A stretch of 64,000 nt of DNA from an uncultured Alistipes sp. (GCA_910583985.1 CAJTYA010000003.1:102577-166576); one strand, 5' to 3'. Positions 27,283 through 36,603 are shown, numbered from the stretch's first letter. Numbers and translations are program-made. The notes: generated by a model not told the origin, from the letters alone.

Positions 27283-28278
27283 ATGGAAAAAACGAAAAAA
27301 TACCTCGCGGTCTCCTTCGCCGTCGTGCTGGCGGCCGCAGCGGTGGTTTCGATCGTCGGCATGGCGCTCGCCGGCCGCGAACCCATGATCCTTCAGGGAC
27401 AGGTCGAAGCCACGCAGATCCGTATTTCGGGCAAACTGCCCGGCCGCATCGACCGCTTCCTCGTCGCCGAGGGACAGAACGTCCGACAGGGCGACACGCT
27501 CGTGCTCATCAACAGCCCGGAGGCTTGGGCCAAGTACGATCAGGTCAATGCGTTGGAAAACGTGGCCGTCTACCAGAACCGAAAAATCGACGACGGCACC
27601 CGGCGTCCGATCGTCGAGTCGTTGCGGCAGATGTGGAACAAGGCCAAGTCGGACCTCCGGCTCGCCGAGACGACCTATGCCCGTATCGAGTCGCTCTACC
27701 GCGACAGCGTCGTCACCTCGCAGCGTCGCGACGAGGTCGAAGCGCTTTACCGGGCCGCGCAGGCCAACGAGCGGGCGGCTTACGAGCAGTACCGCATGGC
27801 CGAGGACGGCGCCCAGAAACAGGATCGCGAGAGTGCCCGTTCGCTCGTCGATGCGGCCCGCGGTGCGGTCAGCGAAGTGACGGCCCTGTTGCAGGACGCC
27901 CACCTGACGGCTCCCCAATCGGGACAGATCGCCGCGATCTATCCCGAACGGGGCGAACTGGTCGGGGCGGGGACGCCCATCATGAGTCTGGTCGTGCTCG
28001 AAGACGCGCACGCGGTGTTGAACGTGCGCGAGGACCTGATGCCCCGGTTCCGCATGGGCGGGACGTTCCGGGGCGACGTGCCGGCGCTCGACAGAAAGGG
28101 TATCGTATTCAAGATCAATTACATCAGTCCGCTGGGCAGTTACGCCACGTGGCGCTCGACCAAACAGGCCGGCAGCTACGACCTCCGCACCTTCGAGCTG
28201 CACGCCGTTCCCCAGTCGCCGGTCGAGGGGCTGCGTCCGGGCATGTCGGTGCTGGTCGATCTCGACAAACAATCCTAA
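27283..28278 (+). CDS. HlyD-family periplasmic adaptor protein
   Basis: 331 residues with a single N-terminal membrane anchor (about 8-30), then the first half of a lipoyl/barrel-sandwich domain (GQVEATQIRISGKLPGRIDRFLVAEGQNVRQGDTLVLI). A long coiled-coil hairpin (about 90-200) follows, then the second lipoyl half (AHLTAPQSGQIAAIYPERGELVGAGTPIMSL) and a beta-barrel. It bridges an inner-membrane transporter and the TolC-like channel. Start set at the ATG at 27283. Similar to YhiI/EmrA-like adaptors that pair with ABC-2 permeases. Confidence 0.9.
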   Translation: MEKTKKYLAVSFAVVLAAAAVVSIVGMALAGREPMILQGQVEATQIRISGKLPGRIDRFLVAEGQNVRQGDTLVLINSPEAWAKYDQVNALENVAVYQNRKIDDGTRRPIVESLRQMWNKAKSDLRLAETTYARIESLYRDSVVTSQRRDEVEALYRAAQANERAAYEQYRMAEDGAQKQDRESARSLVDAARGAVSEVTALLQDAHLTAPQSGQIAAIYPERGELVGAGTPIMSLVVLEDAHAVLNVREDLMPRFRMGGTFRGDVPALDRKGIVFKINYISPLGSYATWRSTKQAGSYDLRTFELHAVPQSPVEGLRPGMSVLVDLDKQS

Positions 28279-28281
28279 ACG

Positions 28282-29460
28282 ATGGAACGGACACGGGGAC
28301 CTTTCGCCGCCGTGTTGCGGCGCGAACTCCGGCGGATGATCTCGCGCCGGCTCTACTTCGGCGTTTGCGTCGTGCTGCCGCTGTTCTGCGTCTTTTTCAT
28401 GGCCACGATTTTCGGGTCGGGCCGCATGGAGAATATCCCCGTGGGCGTGGTCGACCTCGACTGTACGGCCGCTTCGCGCACCGTCGTGCGCACGATCGAA
28501 AGCGTCCCCACGTTCCGCGTGACGCGTCATTTCGCCGACGAGGAGTCGGCTCGCGAGGCCACGGTGCGCAAAGAGATTTACGGCTATCTGGTCGTCCCGC
28601 CCCGGTTCGAAGTCGATTTGCAGGGCGGACGGGGCGCCACGCTCGCCTATTACTACCACTATGCGCTGCTGAGCGTCGGCAGCGAGATCCGGGGCGCCTT
28701 CGAAACGGTGCTGCAACCCTTCTCGATGACGCCCATCGTGACCGAGGCCGTGGCGCTGGGCGCGAGCGAATCGACAGTCGAGAGTTTCCTCGTGCCGGTC
28801 ACCTCGCAGAGCCATCCGCTCTACAACCCCGGTCTGGATTACTCCGTCTACCTGAGCCAGCCTTTCTTTTTCGTGCTTTTTCAGGTGCTCATTCTGCTCG
28901 TGACGGTGTATGCGCTGGGCAGCGAAATCAAGTTCCGCACATGGGAGGCGTGGCTTCGCTCGGCGGACATGAACATCTTCAAGGCCGTGACGGGCAAGCT
29001 GCTGCCCTATACGGCGATCTTCATAACGGTCGGCGTGCTGGCCAACTACGTCCTGTTCGGCTTGTTGCGCATCCCGTTTTCGTGCGGGTTCTGGCCGCTG
29101 AATCTGAGCATGGCCCTTTTCGTCGTGGCGACCCAATGTCTGGCCGTTTTCCTGTTCTCGCTCTTTCCTGCCATCGGTATCGTCATCAGCGTCGTGTCGA
29201 TGGTCGGGTCGCTCGGCGCCACGCTTTCGGGCGTGACGTTCCCGGTCCCGTTCATGTACCGGCCGGTCTACTACGCTTCGTTTCTTTTTCCCGTGCGCCA
29301 TTTCGTCGAAATCAGTCAGAACCTTCTCTACGGCGATGCGAGCTTCGCCTCGTCGTGGCCGAGCGTCGGAGCCTTGCTGCTGTTCCTGCTCTTGCCGCTG
29401 CCGGTTCTTCCTCACCTCGAAAAAGCCATTCTGAGCCGCCGTTATGAAAACATCGAATAA
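28282..29460 (+). CDS. ABC-2 type transporter permease
   Basis: 392 residues. One transmembrane segment (about 25-45), a large periplasmic domain (about 46-185) and five more membrane segments toward the C-terminus, the ABC2_membrane_3 (YhhJ/YbhR-like) arrangement. It starts 3 bp after the HlyD-like gene and overlaps the second permease by 17 bp. Such permeases normally need an ATPase; none is encoded in the operon. Confidence 0.88.
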   Translation: MERTRGPFAAVLRRELRRMISRRLYFGVCVVLPLFCVFFMATIFGSGRMENIPVGVVDLDCTAASRTVVRTIESVPTFRVTRHFADEESAREATVRKEIYGYLVVPPRFEVDLQGGRGATLAYYYHYALLSVGSEIRGAFETVLQPFSMTPIVTEAVALGASESTVESFLVPVTSQSHPLYNPGLDYSVYLSQPFFFVLFQVLILLVTVYALGSEIKFRTWEAWLRSADMNIFKAVTGKLLPYTAIFITVGVLANYVLFGLLRIPFSCGFWPLNLSMALFVVATQCLAVFLFSLFPAIGIVISVVSMVGSLGATLSGVTFPVPFMYRPVYYASFLFPVRHFVEISQNLLYGDASFASSWPSVGALLLFLLLPLPVLPHLEKAILSRRYENIE

Positions 29461-30682
29461 GCCCTGCCGCATCGCTTCGGTCATCGCCTCCGAGATCCGC
29501 ACCATCTTTACGAGCTACTCCATCTTGCTCGTGCTGGCGGGCGGAATATTCGTGTACGGGCTGCTGTACAATTACATGTATGCGCCCAATCTGATCCGTC
29601 ACGCGCCCGTGGCGGTCGTCGACCGCTCCATGAGCTCGCTGAGCCGCGAGTATATCCGGCTGCTCGACGCCGCTCCGCAGGTCGAAGTGCGTACCGGCGG
29701 GGCGGGTTTTCCCGAAGCGAAGAAGATGATGGACCGGGGCGAAGCGGCCGGGATCGTCTACATCCCGTCCGATTTCGCCGAAAGGGTCAACCGGGGCGAG
29801 GAATCCGTTTTCGTGCTCTACGGCACCACGGAGGCTTTTCTCTATTACGAGGCGTTGCAGGAGGCCGCTATGGGCGCCATGCTGGAGCTCGACGGCCGCT
29901 ATCGGCCGCAGATGGTCGTTTTCCTGCCGCAGCAGGTCGTGATGCCCGTCACGCAGACGCCCGCCGTGACGATTTCGGGCACCGCGCTATTCAATCCCAC
30001 GGGCGGGTACGGCAGCTATCTGATTCCGGCCGTGCTGATGGTCATTATCTTTCAGACGCTGCTGATGGTCGTGGGCATGATCGGGGGAGGGGAACGCGGT
30101 ACGGGGACGATCCGCCGCTTCGCCGCCTGCGGCCTGTCATGGGGCGGCATGGCGCGCGTGGTGGCCGGAAAGACCTTCGTCTATTGCATGCTCTATGCGC
30201 TTTTCTCGCTTTTCCTGCTCGGTCTGCTGCCCGTGGTGTTCAGTTTGCCCGACATCGGGGACAAGTACCGGATCGCGATGCTGATGATTCCCTATCTGAT
30301 GGCAACCTCGTTTTTCGGGTTGGCTGCCACGGTGTTTTTCACCGATTCGGAGTCTCCGGTGCTGATGATCGCCTTTTTCTCGGTGGGGCTCATCTTCCTC
30401 TCCGGCGTGTCCTATCCGCTGGAGCTGATGCCGTGGTATTGGAAGGCCGCGCATTTCGTTTTCCCCGCCGCTCCCGGTACGCTGGCTTTCGTCAAGCTCA
30501 ATTCGATGGGCGCGACGATGGCCGATATCCGAACCGAATACCTGACCCTTTGGGGCCAGTGCGCCGTTTATTTCGTGCTGGCCTGCATGGCCTACCGGCG
30601 GAATACGGCGCTGGCGCTGCGGACGGCAGGCCTGCCGGAGCGTCGTCCCTCGGACGAGGTCCGGAGCGTAGAGACGCGCTAA
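29444..30682 (+). CDS. ABC-2 type transporter permease
   Basis: 412 residues, same layout as the gene before it: an N-terminal membrane helix (about 25-45), a periplasmic domain and five C-terminal helices, including GERGTGTIRRFAACGLSW in the loop that contacts the ATPase in related systems. The two permeases are distant paralogues and probably form a heterodimer. It begins 17 bp inside the previous gene and is the last gene of the export operon. No terminator was seen right after it. Confidence 0.88.
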   Translation: MKTSNKPCRIASVIASEIRTIFTSYSILLVLAGGIFVYGLLYNYMYAPNLIRHAPVAVVDRSMSSLSREYIRLLDAAPQVEVRTGGAGFPEAKKMMDRGEAAGIVYIPSDFAERVNRGEESVFVLYGTTEAFLYYEALQEAAMGAMLELDGRYRPQMVVFLPQQVVMPVTQTPAVTISGTALFNPTGGYGSYLIPAVLMVIIFQTLLMVVGMIGGGERGTGTIRRFAACGLSWGGMARVVAGKTFVYCMLYALFSLFLLGLLPVVFSLPDIGDKYRIAMLMIPYLMATSFFGLAATVFFTDSESPVLMIAFFSVGLIFLSGVSYPLELMPWYWKAAHFVFPAAPGTLAFVKLNSMGATMADIRTEYLTLWGQCAVYFVLACMAYRRNTALALRTAGLPERRPSDEVRSVETR

Positions 30683-31082
30683 GGCGTTTTTTCGGTTCGT
30701 GTCCCCTTGCGGTCCGTCGTTCGGCTCGGCGGGTCGCGGCGATTTTCGAGCCTAATTCCGACCGCATGGCCGGATAGAGCGTTTCTGTGGAATGTCCGTC
30801 GGAGGGGCACAGGGATGCGGTGACGGACTGTCGTGGAATTTTCCGGACCGTCTGCCGGCGGCGTGCGGTCGGGTCGCACGAGGGAAATACTGCCTGCCTG
30901 CCCGTCCGTCGGTTTTCCTGTCAAGGCGGCACGCGTGTACGGGCTTCGCCTGCGACGGAACGGAGGAAGGTGCCGCTCTCCTGCCGGAAGCCGGGCGAGC
31001 GGGCCGATTCTTCGCCGGACGATCCGCGGCTTCGCCTCATCCGGCAATCCGATGCGCGGGGCCGATAAAAGATCGCGCAGGC
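30683..31082. other. Gene-free interval before the tRNA promoter
   Basis: About 400 bp with no recognisable gene, RNA or repeat. Frames on both strands are Arg/Pro-rich shadows. Confidence 0.4.
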
Positions 31083-31113
31083 TTTGCATAATCGGGGAAA
31101 AAAGTTACCTTTG
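31083..31113 (+). promoter_or_regulatory. Consensus promoter of the tRNA
   Basis: TTTG (31083-31086), 19-bp spacer, TACCTTTG (31106-31113), both perfect. Predicted start near 31120, leaving a roughly 107-nt 5' leader to be removed, presumably by RNase P. Confidence 0.75.
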
Positions 31114-31226
31114 TGTCCGAATTTTCGGACGGTCTGCCCGGCGGATGTCCTGCAGCGGAACGTTCGCCGACGGACGGAGCGGCTTTCCCGACGGAAAATT
31201 TCCGCCCTTTCCGCTTCCGAAAACAA

Positions 31227-31300
31227 GGACCCATAGCTCAGTTGGTCAGAGCAGCGGACTCATAATCCGAAGGTCGTGGGATCATGCCCCTCTGGGTCCA
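31227..31300 (+). tRNA. tRNA with CAU anticodon, probably elongator Met, with irregular T arm
   Basis: 74-nt cloverleaf without encoded CCA. The acceptor stem GGACCCA/TGGGTCC is fully paired, so it is not an initiator. The D arm is GCTC/GAGC with a GG-containing loop, and the anticodon loop is CTCATAA (CAU). Three irregularities: a 27-43 G/A mismatch; a U-U mismatch in the T stem (50-64); and a T loop of ATCATGC, in which positions 54 and 58 are A and T rather than the near-universal T54 and A58. tRNA-Ile with lysidine-modified CAU cannot be excluded. Strong promoter and terminator flank it. Confidence 0.85.
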
Positions 31301-31305
31301 CTTTC

Positions 31306-31345
31306 AAAGAAAACGTCTCGATGCGAATCGAGACGTTTTCTTTTT
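31306..31345 (+). terminator. Strong intrinsic terminator of the tRNA
   Basis: Perfect 17-bp stem (31306-31322 with 31327-31343), GCGA tetraloop and T-run, 5 bases past the tRNA. Confidence 0.9.
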
Positions 31346-32184
31346 GGGGAATGCGTTCGCAGAAGTGATCGGTAAGATTTTGGACGTTTTAAGAGCCTTT
31401 ACCCTGCGGGTGCCCGGTTCGTTTACAGGTCGTCGCTCTCTCACGACTCGGCGGGCTGCCTCCGTCGATCCGCTCGCTCCGGCGGAACCTGCCGTTTTAG
31501 GAGCCTGCGGGGCGTTTTGCGTTTCGTGCCGAGGCTCTCTGCGCGAAAAGAGTATGTCGTCGAATCGAAAATATTGGAAGATATGCCCGGCAATCGGGGG
31601 GCTTTCGGAAGGCCTTGTCCGGATAAAAGGACCTTATCTCCGGTCGTCGTCTGTTTCGCTGCGTCTATGCGTCGGAAATTCTTCGGTTTCGGCATGACCG
31701 AATGGATGCGCCCGTCGGAGAAGCTCCGGTCGCGTTTCGTTTTTCCGAAGGATAAACCGGTCGTTATAAAATCTCACGGGGCGAAATAAAGCATCGCTGT
31801 TGAAAGCCATATTTCCTGCGAATGTCGCCTGCGGTTTGACGGAAAGATTGATCTTGTAGACTCTCCGAGGTCGGACCGATGGAGATCTTCCGTGTTTTCG
31901 GAAAGCCGTAGCGTAGGGATGTCCTGCCGGTTCGTTTTATGCAGAAAAACGGCCGGCCCAGTCTGCATCGGTTCGGCAACAAGGATTTCGCCTGTCGGAG
32001 GATGGGGCGAGGTCTTCGTAGGATCGCTCGGATTCTGAGCCCCGTTTTCCGGCCGGGCCGGAAAAACGGCCATGAGGCGGTACGACCTTTCGTGCGGGAG
32101 AGCGAACGCGACGAAACCGCGTTCCTCCGAAACACGATGAACCGTAAGGCCGGCGAATCGCCGGCGGAAGGCCGCCCGTCCCGA
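31346..32184. other. Gene-free interval between the tRNA and dsbD
   Basis: About 840 bp with no frame resembling a protein; candidates are short and Arg/Ser-rich. No attachment site or integrase, although a tRNA 3' end would be a common insertion point. Nothing recognised. Confidence 0.45.
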
Positions 32185-34299
32185 TTATTCGATAACGTCC
32201 GTGTCGGTCGTTCTTGCGGCCTCGTAGTTCCGGATGCCCGTTTCCAGAAAGTCGAGGAAGGCGTCTGTGTCGAGATCGTATCCCCGGCCGGGAAGCAGCG
32301 GGCGGCCGGAGGCGCCGAGGATCAGGTAGTAGGGCTGCGAGTTGATGCCGAATTGTTCGTGAGCCAAATGGGCGTTGATTTTCCCGATGCTTTTGAGCAC
32401 TTTGCCGCTCTCGGTCGTGACCCATTCGTTTTCGGGCAGCGTCGTCTTGTCGTCCGAGTAAAGCGCGACGATGACGAAGTCCTCCCGCAGCAGTCGCAGC
32501 ACCCTCGGATCGGACCATACGCGCTGCTCCATTTCACGACAGTTCACGCATCCGTGTCCGGTATAGTCCACGAAAAGCGGCTTGCCGACCTCGCGGGCAT
32601 AGTCCAACGCTTCGTCGAAGTCGAAAAAACCTTGCAGATCGTGCGGCAGGCGGAGCAGATCGCCGTATTTCACTTCGGGAAAGGCGACTTCGTGCCGGCG
32701 GCTTCCGGAGACGGTCTCTTGGGATGTCGTCAGCACGAAATCCTGCGTGTGGAGTGGAGGCAGGTAGCCCGAAAGCGCCCGCAACGGCGCACCCCACATG
32801 CCGGGGAGCAGGTAGACGACGAAAGCGAACGTGAGGATGGACAGAGCGAGCCGCCCGACGCCGAGCGTCGTGACCTCGCTGTCGTGACGGAAACGGATTT
32901 TGCCTATCAGGTAGAGGCCCAGCAGTGCGAAGATGGCGATCCAAAGCGCGAGGTAAACTTCGCGGTCGAGGATGCCCCAATGATAGGTCTGGTCCGCCAC
33001 GCTGAGGAACTTGAGTCCGAGGGCCAGTTCGACGAAGCCGAGGACGACCTTGACCGAATTGAGCCACCCGCCGCTCTTGGGCAGCCGGTTGAGCACGGAC
33101 GGGAAGAGGGCGAAGAACGTGAACGGCAGTGCGAAAGCCAGCGAAAAGGCGAACATCGTGACCACCGGCGCCCATATTTCGCCCGATGTCGACTGGATGA
33201 GCACGGAACCTACGATGGGGCCCGTACACGAGAACGAGACCAGCACGAGCGTCAGCGCCATGAAGAAGATGCCGGTCAGTCCGCCCCGGTCGGCCCGGCT
33301 GTCGCTGCGGGAGACGAGCCGGTGGGGGAGCGTGATGTCGAATGCTCCGAAGAACGAAGCGGCGAAGAGCATGAAGACGAGAAAGAAGATCACATTGGGC
33401 AGCCAGTGGGTCGCCAGATAGTTGAATATGTCCGCTGTGACGGCTTCGCCGCCGGCCAGACGCGTGATGAGGACGACGAGGCCGATGGGCAGCGTGTACA
33501 GTGCGACGATGGAGAGTCCGTAGAGCAAGGCCATGAACCTGCCTCGGGCGGGGTTGCTGCCCTGTTTGAGAAAAAACGACACCGTCATCGGGATCATCGG
33601 GAACACGCACGGCGTCAGCAGGGCCGCCAGCCCCCACAGAATCGCTTCGATGATCGCGCTCCAGAGCGACGGGCCGTCCGACGATCCCTCGGCGGGCGTT
33701 GCCGGACTCGAAGAGAGAGAGACCTGCGTATCGTCCGGAGCCGCTTCGTTACCTTCCGCCGCTGGCGTCCGGTGGTCTGCGGCGGGCGCATCGCGGTTCT
33801 CCGCGCCGGCGTCCGAGGGTGTGCTTTGCGTGGCGTCTATTTCGATGTCGAAAGTTTTCTCTTCGGGCGGCAGACAACTCCCGTCGTTGCAGGCCATCCA
33901 TTCCACGGTAGCCTGCAAGGCGATCTTGCCGGGTTTCTCGATGCGGAGGTCCTGTGCGAACGCGGCCTTCGATGCGAAATAACCGATTTCCATGTCGAAA
34001 ACCGGATCGAATTCCTTGTGCGGGTCGGTCAACTGCCGTATGCCGCCTTGCAGACGGACGCCTTCCGCCGGCTCGAAGACGAAAGCCGTCGCATTCGGGC
34101 CGCCTTCGTAGGGTCCCGTGTCGTAGATGTGCCAAGGGCTTTCGATCGAGGCGTCGAAGCGAATGCGATAATCGTTTCCGCCCCGGTTTTCGACCGATAC
34201 GGTCCACTTCACGGGGGCGGGGTCCTGTGCGCGGAGCCCCGTTGCGACCAGCAGAGCGATCAGAAACAGAACGGTTTTCCCGCTAAAACGTAAGTTCAT
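32185..34299 (-). CDS. dsbD: DsbD-type thiol:disulfide interchange protein
   Basis: 704 residues. Carries reducing power from cytoplasmic thioredoxin across the inner membrane to the periplasm. Order of domains: signal peptide (cleaved near LRAQ); N-terminal periplasmic domain (about 25-150; WMACNDGSCLPP pair); a low-complexity Pro/Ala/Ser linker; eight-helix DsbD membrane domain (about 215-450) with its redox cysteines in LTPCVFPMIPMT and VSFSCTGPIVGS; a C-terminal thioredoxin domain with CVNC at Cys584/Cys587. The family's three redox pairs are all present. It lies 58 bp after purF on the same strand. Confidence 0.92.
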   Translation of the reverse strand: MNLRFSGKTVLFLIALLVATGLRAQDPAPVKWTVSVENRGGNDYRIRFDASIESPWHIYDTGPYEGGPNATAFVFEPAEGVRLQGGIRQLTDPHKEFDPVFDMEIGYFASKAAFAQDLRIEKPGKIALQATVEWMACNDGSCLPPEEKTFDIEIDATQSTPSDAGAENRDAPAADHRTPAAEGNEAAPDDTQVSLSSSPATPAEGSSDGPSLWSAIIEAILWGLAALLTPCVFPMIPMTVSFFLKQGSNPARGRFMALLYGLSIVALYTLPIGLVVLITRLAGGEAVTADIFNYLATHWLPNVIFFLVFMLFAASFFGAFDITLPHRLVSRSDSRADRGGLTGIFFMALTLVLVSFSCTGPIVGSVLIQSTSGEIWAPVVTMFAFSLAFALPFTFFALFPSVLNRLPKSGGWLNSVKVVLGFVELALGLKFLSVADQTYHWGILDREVYLALWIAIFALLGLYLIGKIRFRHDSEVTTLGVGRLALSILTFAFVVYLLPGMWGAPLRALSGYLPPLHTQDFVLTTSQETVSGSRRHEVAFPEVKYGDLLRLPHDLQGFFDFDEALDYAREVGKPLFVDYTGHGCVNCREMEQRVWSDPRVLRLLREDFVIVALYSDDKTTLPENEWVTTESGKVLKSIGKINAHLAHEQFGINSQPYYLILGASGRPLLPGRGYDLDTDAFLDFLETGIRNYEAARTTDTDVIE

Positions 34300-34357
34300 G
34301 GCGTTTGTCTTTTTTCAGTTCGTATCCGGCCCTCTCGTCGCCCGTCGTTCCGGGGTG

Positions 34358-36259
34358 TCAGTAAGCCCGTTCGTTCCGGTTTTCGAAAAAGTTGATGAAC
34401 GCCTTGTTCGAAACCACGTTGCCGCCCGGAGTGGGGTAGTTGCCTGTAAAGTACCAGTCGCCGTTGTGCACGGGGATGGCCTTGTGCATGTTTTCCACGC
34501 TCTGGTAGATGACCTCCACCTTGGCTCGGATTTCCGGTGCGGTGACGATCTGTGCGATCTTGGCCGAAATCTCTTCGTCGGTGAACCCTTCGTAGATTTC
34601 GCTCACGCAGTTCACCGCTTCGGTGCGGTCCACCTTCAATTGCTCTGAGGCTTTGCGGTAGACCCGTTCGATCCTCGCTTCGTCGCCCCGTTCGCGCAGC
34701 AGTTCGATGGCGGCCTTGAAGGCGACGAAGTCGCTCAGACGCGACATGTCGATGCCGTAGCAGTCCGGATAGCGTATCTGCGGCGCGGACGAGCAGATGA
34801 CGATCTTCTTGGGTTGCAGCCTGTCGAGGATGCGGATGATGCTCTGGCGGAGCGTCGTTCCCCGCACGATCGAGTCGTCGATGATGACCAGGTTGTCGAT
34901 TCCCGCACGGATCGTGCCGTAGGTAATGTCGTAGACGTGGGCGACCAGATCGTCCCGTTCGTTGTCCTGCGTGATGAACGTCCGCATCTTGACGTCCTTG
35001 ATGGCGACCTTTTCGATGCGGGGCTTGAAGCGCAGAATTTGTTGGAGGCGTTCTTCGGTCAGGCGGCCGTTCTCTTCGAGAATCTGCCGTGCCCGGACGC
35101 CCTGACAATATTCGTCGAGCCCTTCCACCAGACCGAAAAACGCGCTTTCGGCCGTGTTCGGAATGTAGGAGAAGACCGTGTTTTCGATGTCGTAGTCGAT
35201 GCTTTCGAGAATCTGCGGCACGAGCAGCGCGCCGAGGCGCTTGCGTTCGCGGTAGATGTCCCGGTCGCTGCCCCGCGAGAAGTAGATGCGTTCGAACGAG
35301 CAGGGGTGGATAGAGCTCGGTGCCGTGAACGGCTCCACCTTGATGCCGCCGTCGCGGCGGACGATCAGCGCGTGGCCCGGTTCGAGCTCCTTGACGTCTT
35401 CGTAAGTGAGATTGAACGAGGTCTGGATCACGGCACGCTCGGAGGCCGCCACGACGATTTCGTCGTCGTGGTAGAAGTAGGCGGGGCGGATGCCGCTCGG
35501 ATCGCGCATGATGAACGCGTCGCCGTGTCCGATCATGCCGGCCATCGCGTAGCCCCCGTCCCAGCGTCGGGCCGAGAGCGAAAGGATTTCCTTGAGGTCG
35601 ATGTGGCGGGCCAGCAGGTCGGTGATTTCCTGTTTGGAATATCCCTTGTCCTTGAAGTAGCGGTATTTGTCGTCGTTCTCCCGGTCGAGGAAGTGTCCGA
35701 TGCGTTCCAGAATCGTCACCGTGTCGGTCTTGGCGGGCGGGTACTGACCCAGTTCGACGAGTTTCTGATAGAGTTCGTCGATGTTCGTCAGGTTGAAGTT
35801 GCCGGCTACCACGAGGCTGCGCGTCATCCAGTTGTTCTCGCGCGAGACGGGGTGTACGTTTTCGATGTCGTTCTTGCCGAAGGTGCCGTAGCGCAGGTGG
35901 CCGAGGAAGACTTCGCCGGTGAACTCGACGTTCTCTTTCATCCATTCAGGATCGTCGAGCTTGTCCGGATGACGGTCCGTGACGGCCGAAATCCGGTCGG
36001 CGATCTGCTGGAAGACGTCCTTGATCGGGGCGTCGCCGTTCGAACGGACACGGTTGATGTAGACGTTGCCGTGTTTGGGATAGAGCTTGATGTTGGCCAG
36101 CCCGGCACCGTCCTGTCCCCGGTTGTGCTGTTTTTCCATCAGCAGGTGCATCTTGTTGAGCCCGTAGAAGTTCGAGCCGTATTTCTGCCGGTAGTAGTCG
36201 ATCGGCTTGAGCAGCCGGATGAGGGCAATGCCGCATTCGTGTTTTATGGAATCGCTCAT
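34358..36259 (-). CDS. purF: Amidophosphoribosyltransferase, long Bacteroidota form
   Basis: 633 residues. Catalyses the committed step of purine synthesis, transferring glutamine amide nitrogen to PRPP. The N-terminal Ntn-type glutaminase has a probable nucleophile Cys9 (KHECGIALI), exposed after propeptide removal. GQDGAG and the GHLRYGTFG region follow. The PRPP-binding loop is VIIDDSIVRGTTLRQS. The start at 36259 (MSDSIKHECG) is supported by a promoter 66 bp upstream; the longer frame reaching 37618 is a shadow of the next gene. At ~630 residues it is longer than the ~500-residue E. coli type. Confidence 0.92.
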   Translation of the reverse strand: MSDSIKHECGIALIRLLKPIDYYRQKYGSNFYGLNKMHLLMEKQHNRGQDGAGLANIKLYPKHGNVYINRVRSNGDAPIKDVFQQIADRISAVTDRHPDKLDDPEWMKENVEFTGEVFLGHLRYGTFGKNDIENVHPVSRENNWMTRSLVVAGNFNLTNIDELYQKLVELGQYPPAKTDTVTILERIGHFLDRENDDKYRYFKDKGYSKQEITDLLARHIDLKEILSLSARRWDGGYAMAGMIGHGDAFIMRDPSGIRPAYFYHDDEIVVAASERAVIQTSFNLTYEDVKELEPGHALIVRRDGGIKVEPFTAPSSIHPCSFERIYFSRGSDRDIYRERKRLGALLVPQILESIDYDIENTVFSYIPNTAESAFFGLVEGLDEYCQGVRARQILEENGRLTEERLQQILRFKPRIEKVAIKDVKMRTFITQDNERDDLVAHVYDITYGTIRAGIDNLVIIDDSIVRGTTLRQSIIRILDRLQPKKIVICSSAPQIRYPDCYGIDMSRLSDFVAFKAAIELLRERGDEARIERVYRKASEQLKVDRTEAVNCVSEIYEGFTDEEISAKIAQIVTAPEIRAKVEVIYQSVENMHKAIPVHNGDWYFTGNYPTPGGNVVSNKAFINFFENRNERAY

Positions 36260-36541
36260 AGTGGGTTTCGATAAATCCGTTTCGGGTCCCCGCGGGACAA
36301 AGGCACGCCTCGCCGCGAGCGCTCCAAAGGTATTTATTTTTGGCGTGTCAAACAAGCCCGCGGCCGGAAACGTGCGGCCGCTGCGCCGGGTTCGGGCGGC
36401 GCGCCCGAAGCCTCGTCCCGTATAAATCTTTCTGGCTGCGGATGTTCGCCGTCGTGTCCCGCTTCTTTTGCGCCTTCGGGAACGGATGCGGCGGGCGGCG
36501 ATTCCTCCGCTTGTTGCGGCGGACGGACCGGTCGTGGGCCG
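36260..36541. other. Intergenic region with purF promoter
   Basis: With its flanking elements, the gap between purF and the metallophosphoesterase gene is 344 bp. It holds the purF promoter (36325-36356) and the terminator of the upstream gene. No further gene. Confidence 0.4.
36325..36356 (-). promoter_or_regulatory. Predicted purF promoter
   Basis: Minus strand: perfect -7 TACCTTTG (36325-36332) with either TTTG at 36349-36352 (16-bp spacer) or CTTG at 36353-36356 (20-bp spacer). Confidence 0.6.
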
Positions 36542-36584
36542 GAAAACGCGCGGGTCGCCTCCGCAGAACGGAAGCGACCCGCGC
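36542..36584 (-). terminator. Intrinsic terminator of the metallophosphoesterase gene
   Basis: Sixteen-pair stem with one G-T wobble (36548-36563 with 36569-36584), then TTTT on the minus strand, 20 bp past the stop. Confidence 0.75.
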
Positions 36585-36603
36585 AGGTCTCTTTCTCCGA
36601 CCT

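Noticed and set aside
27184..29505. 773-residue minus-strand frame antisense to the exporter genes
   Set aside because: His/Arg/Asp-rich shadow with no signal peptide or motifs; the plus-strand genes are well supported.
31227..31300. Initiator tRNA-fMet
   Set aside because: The first acceptor pair is G1-C72, fully paired, and the anticodon stem lacks the three consecutive G-C pairs of initiators.
31300..32184. Genomic island inserted at the tRNA 3' end
   Set aside because: No integrase and no repeated copy of the tRNA 3' end was found in the window.
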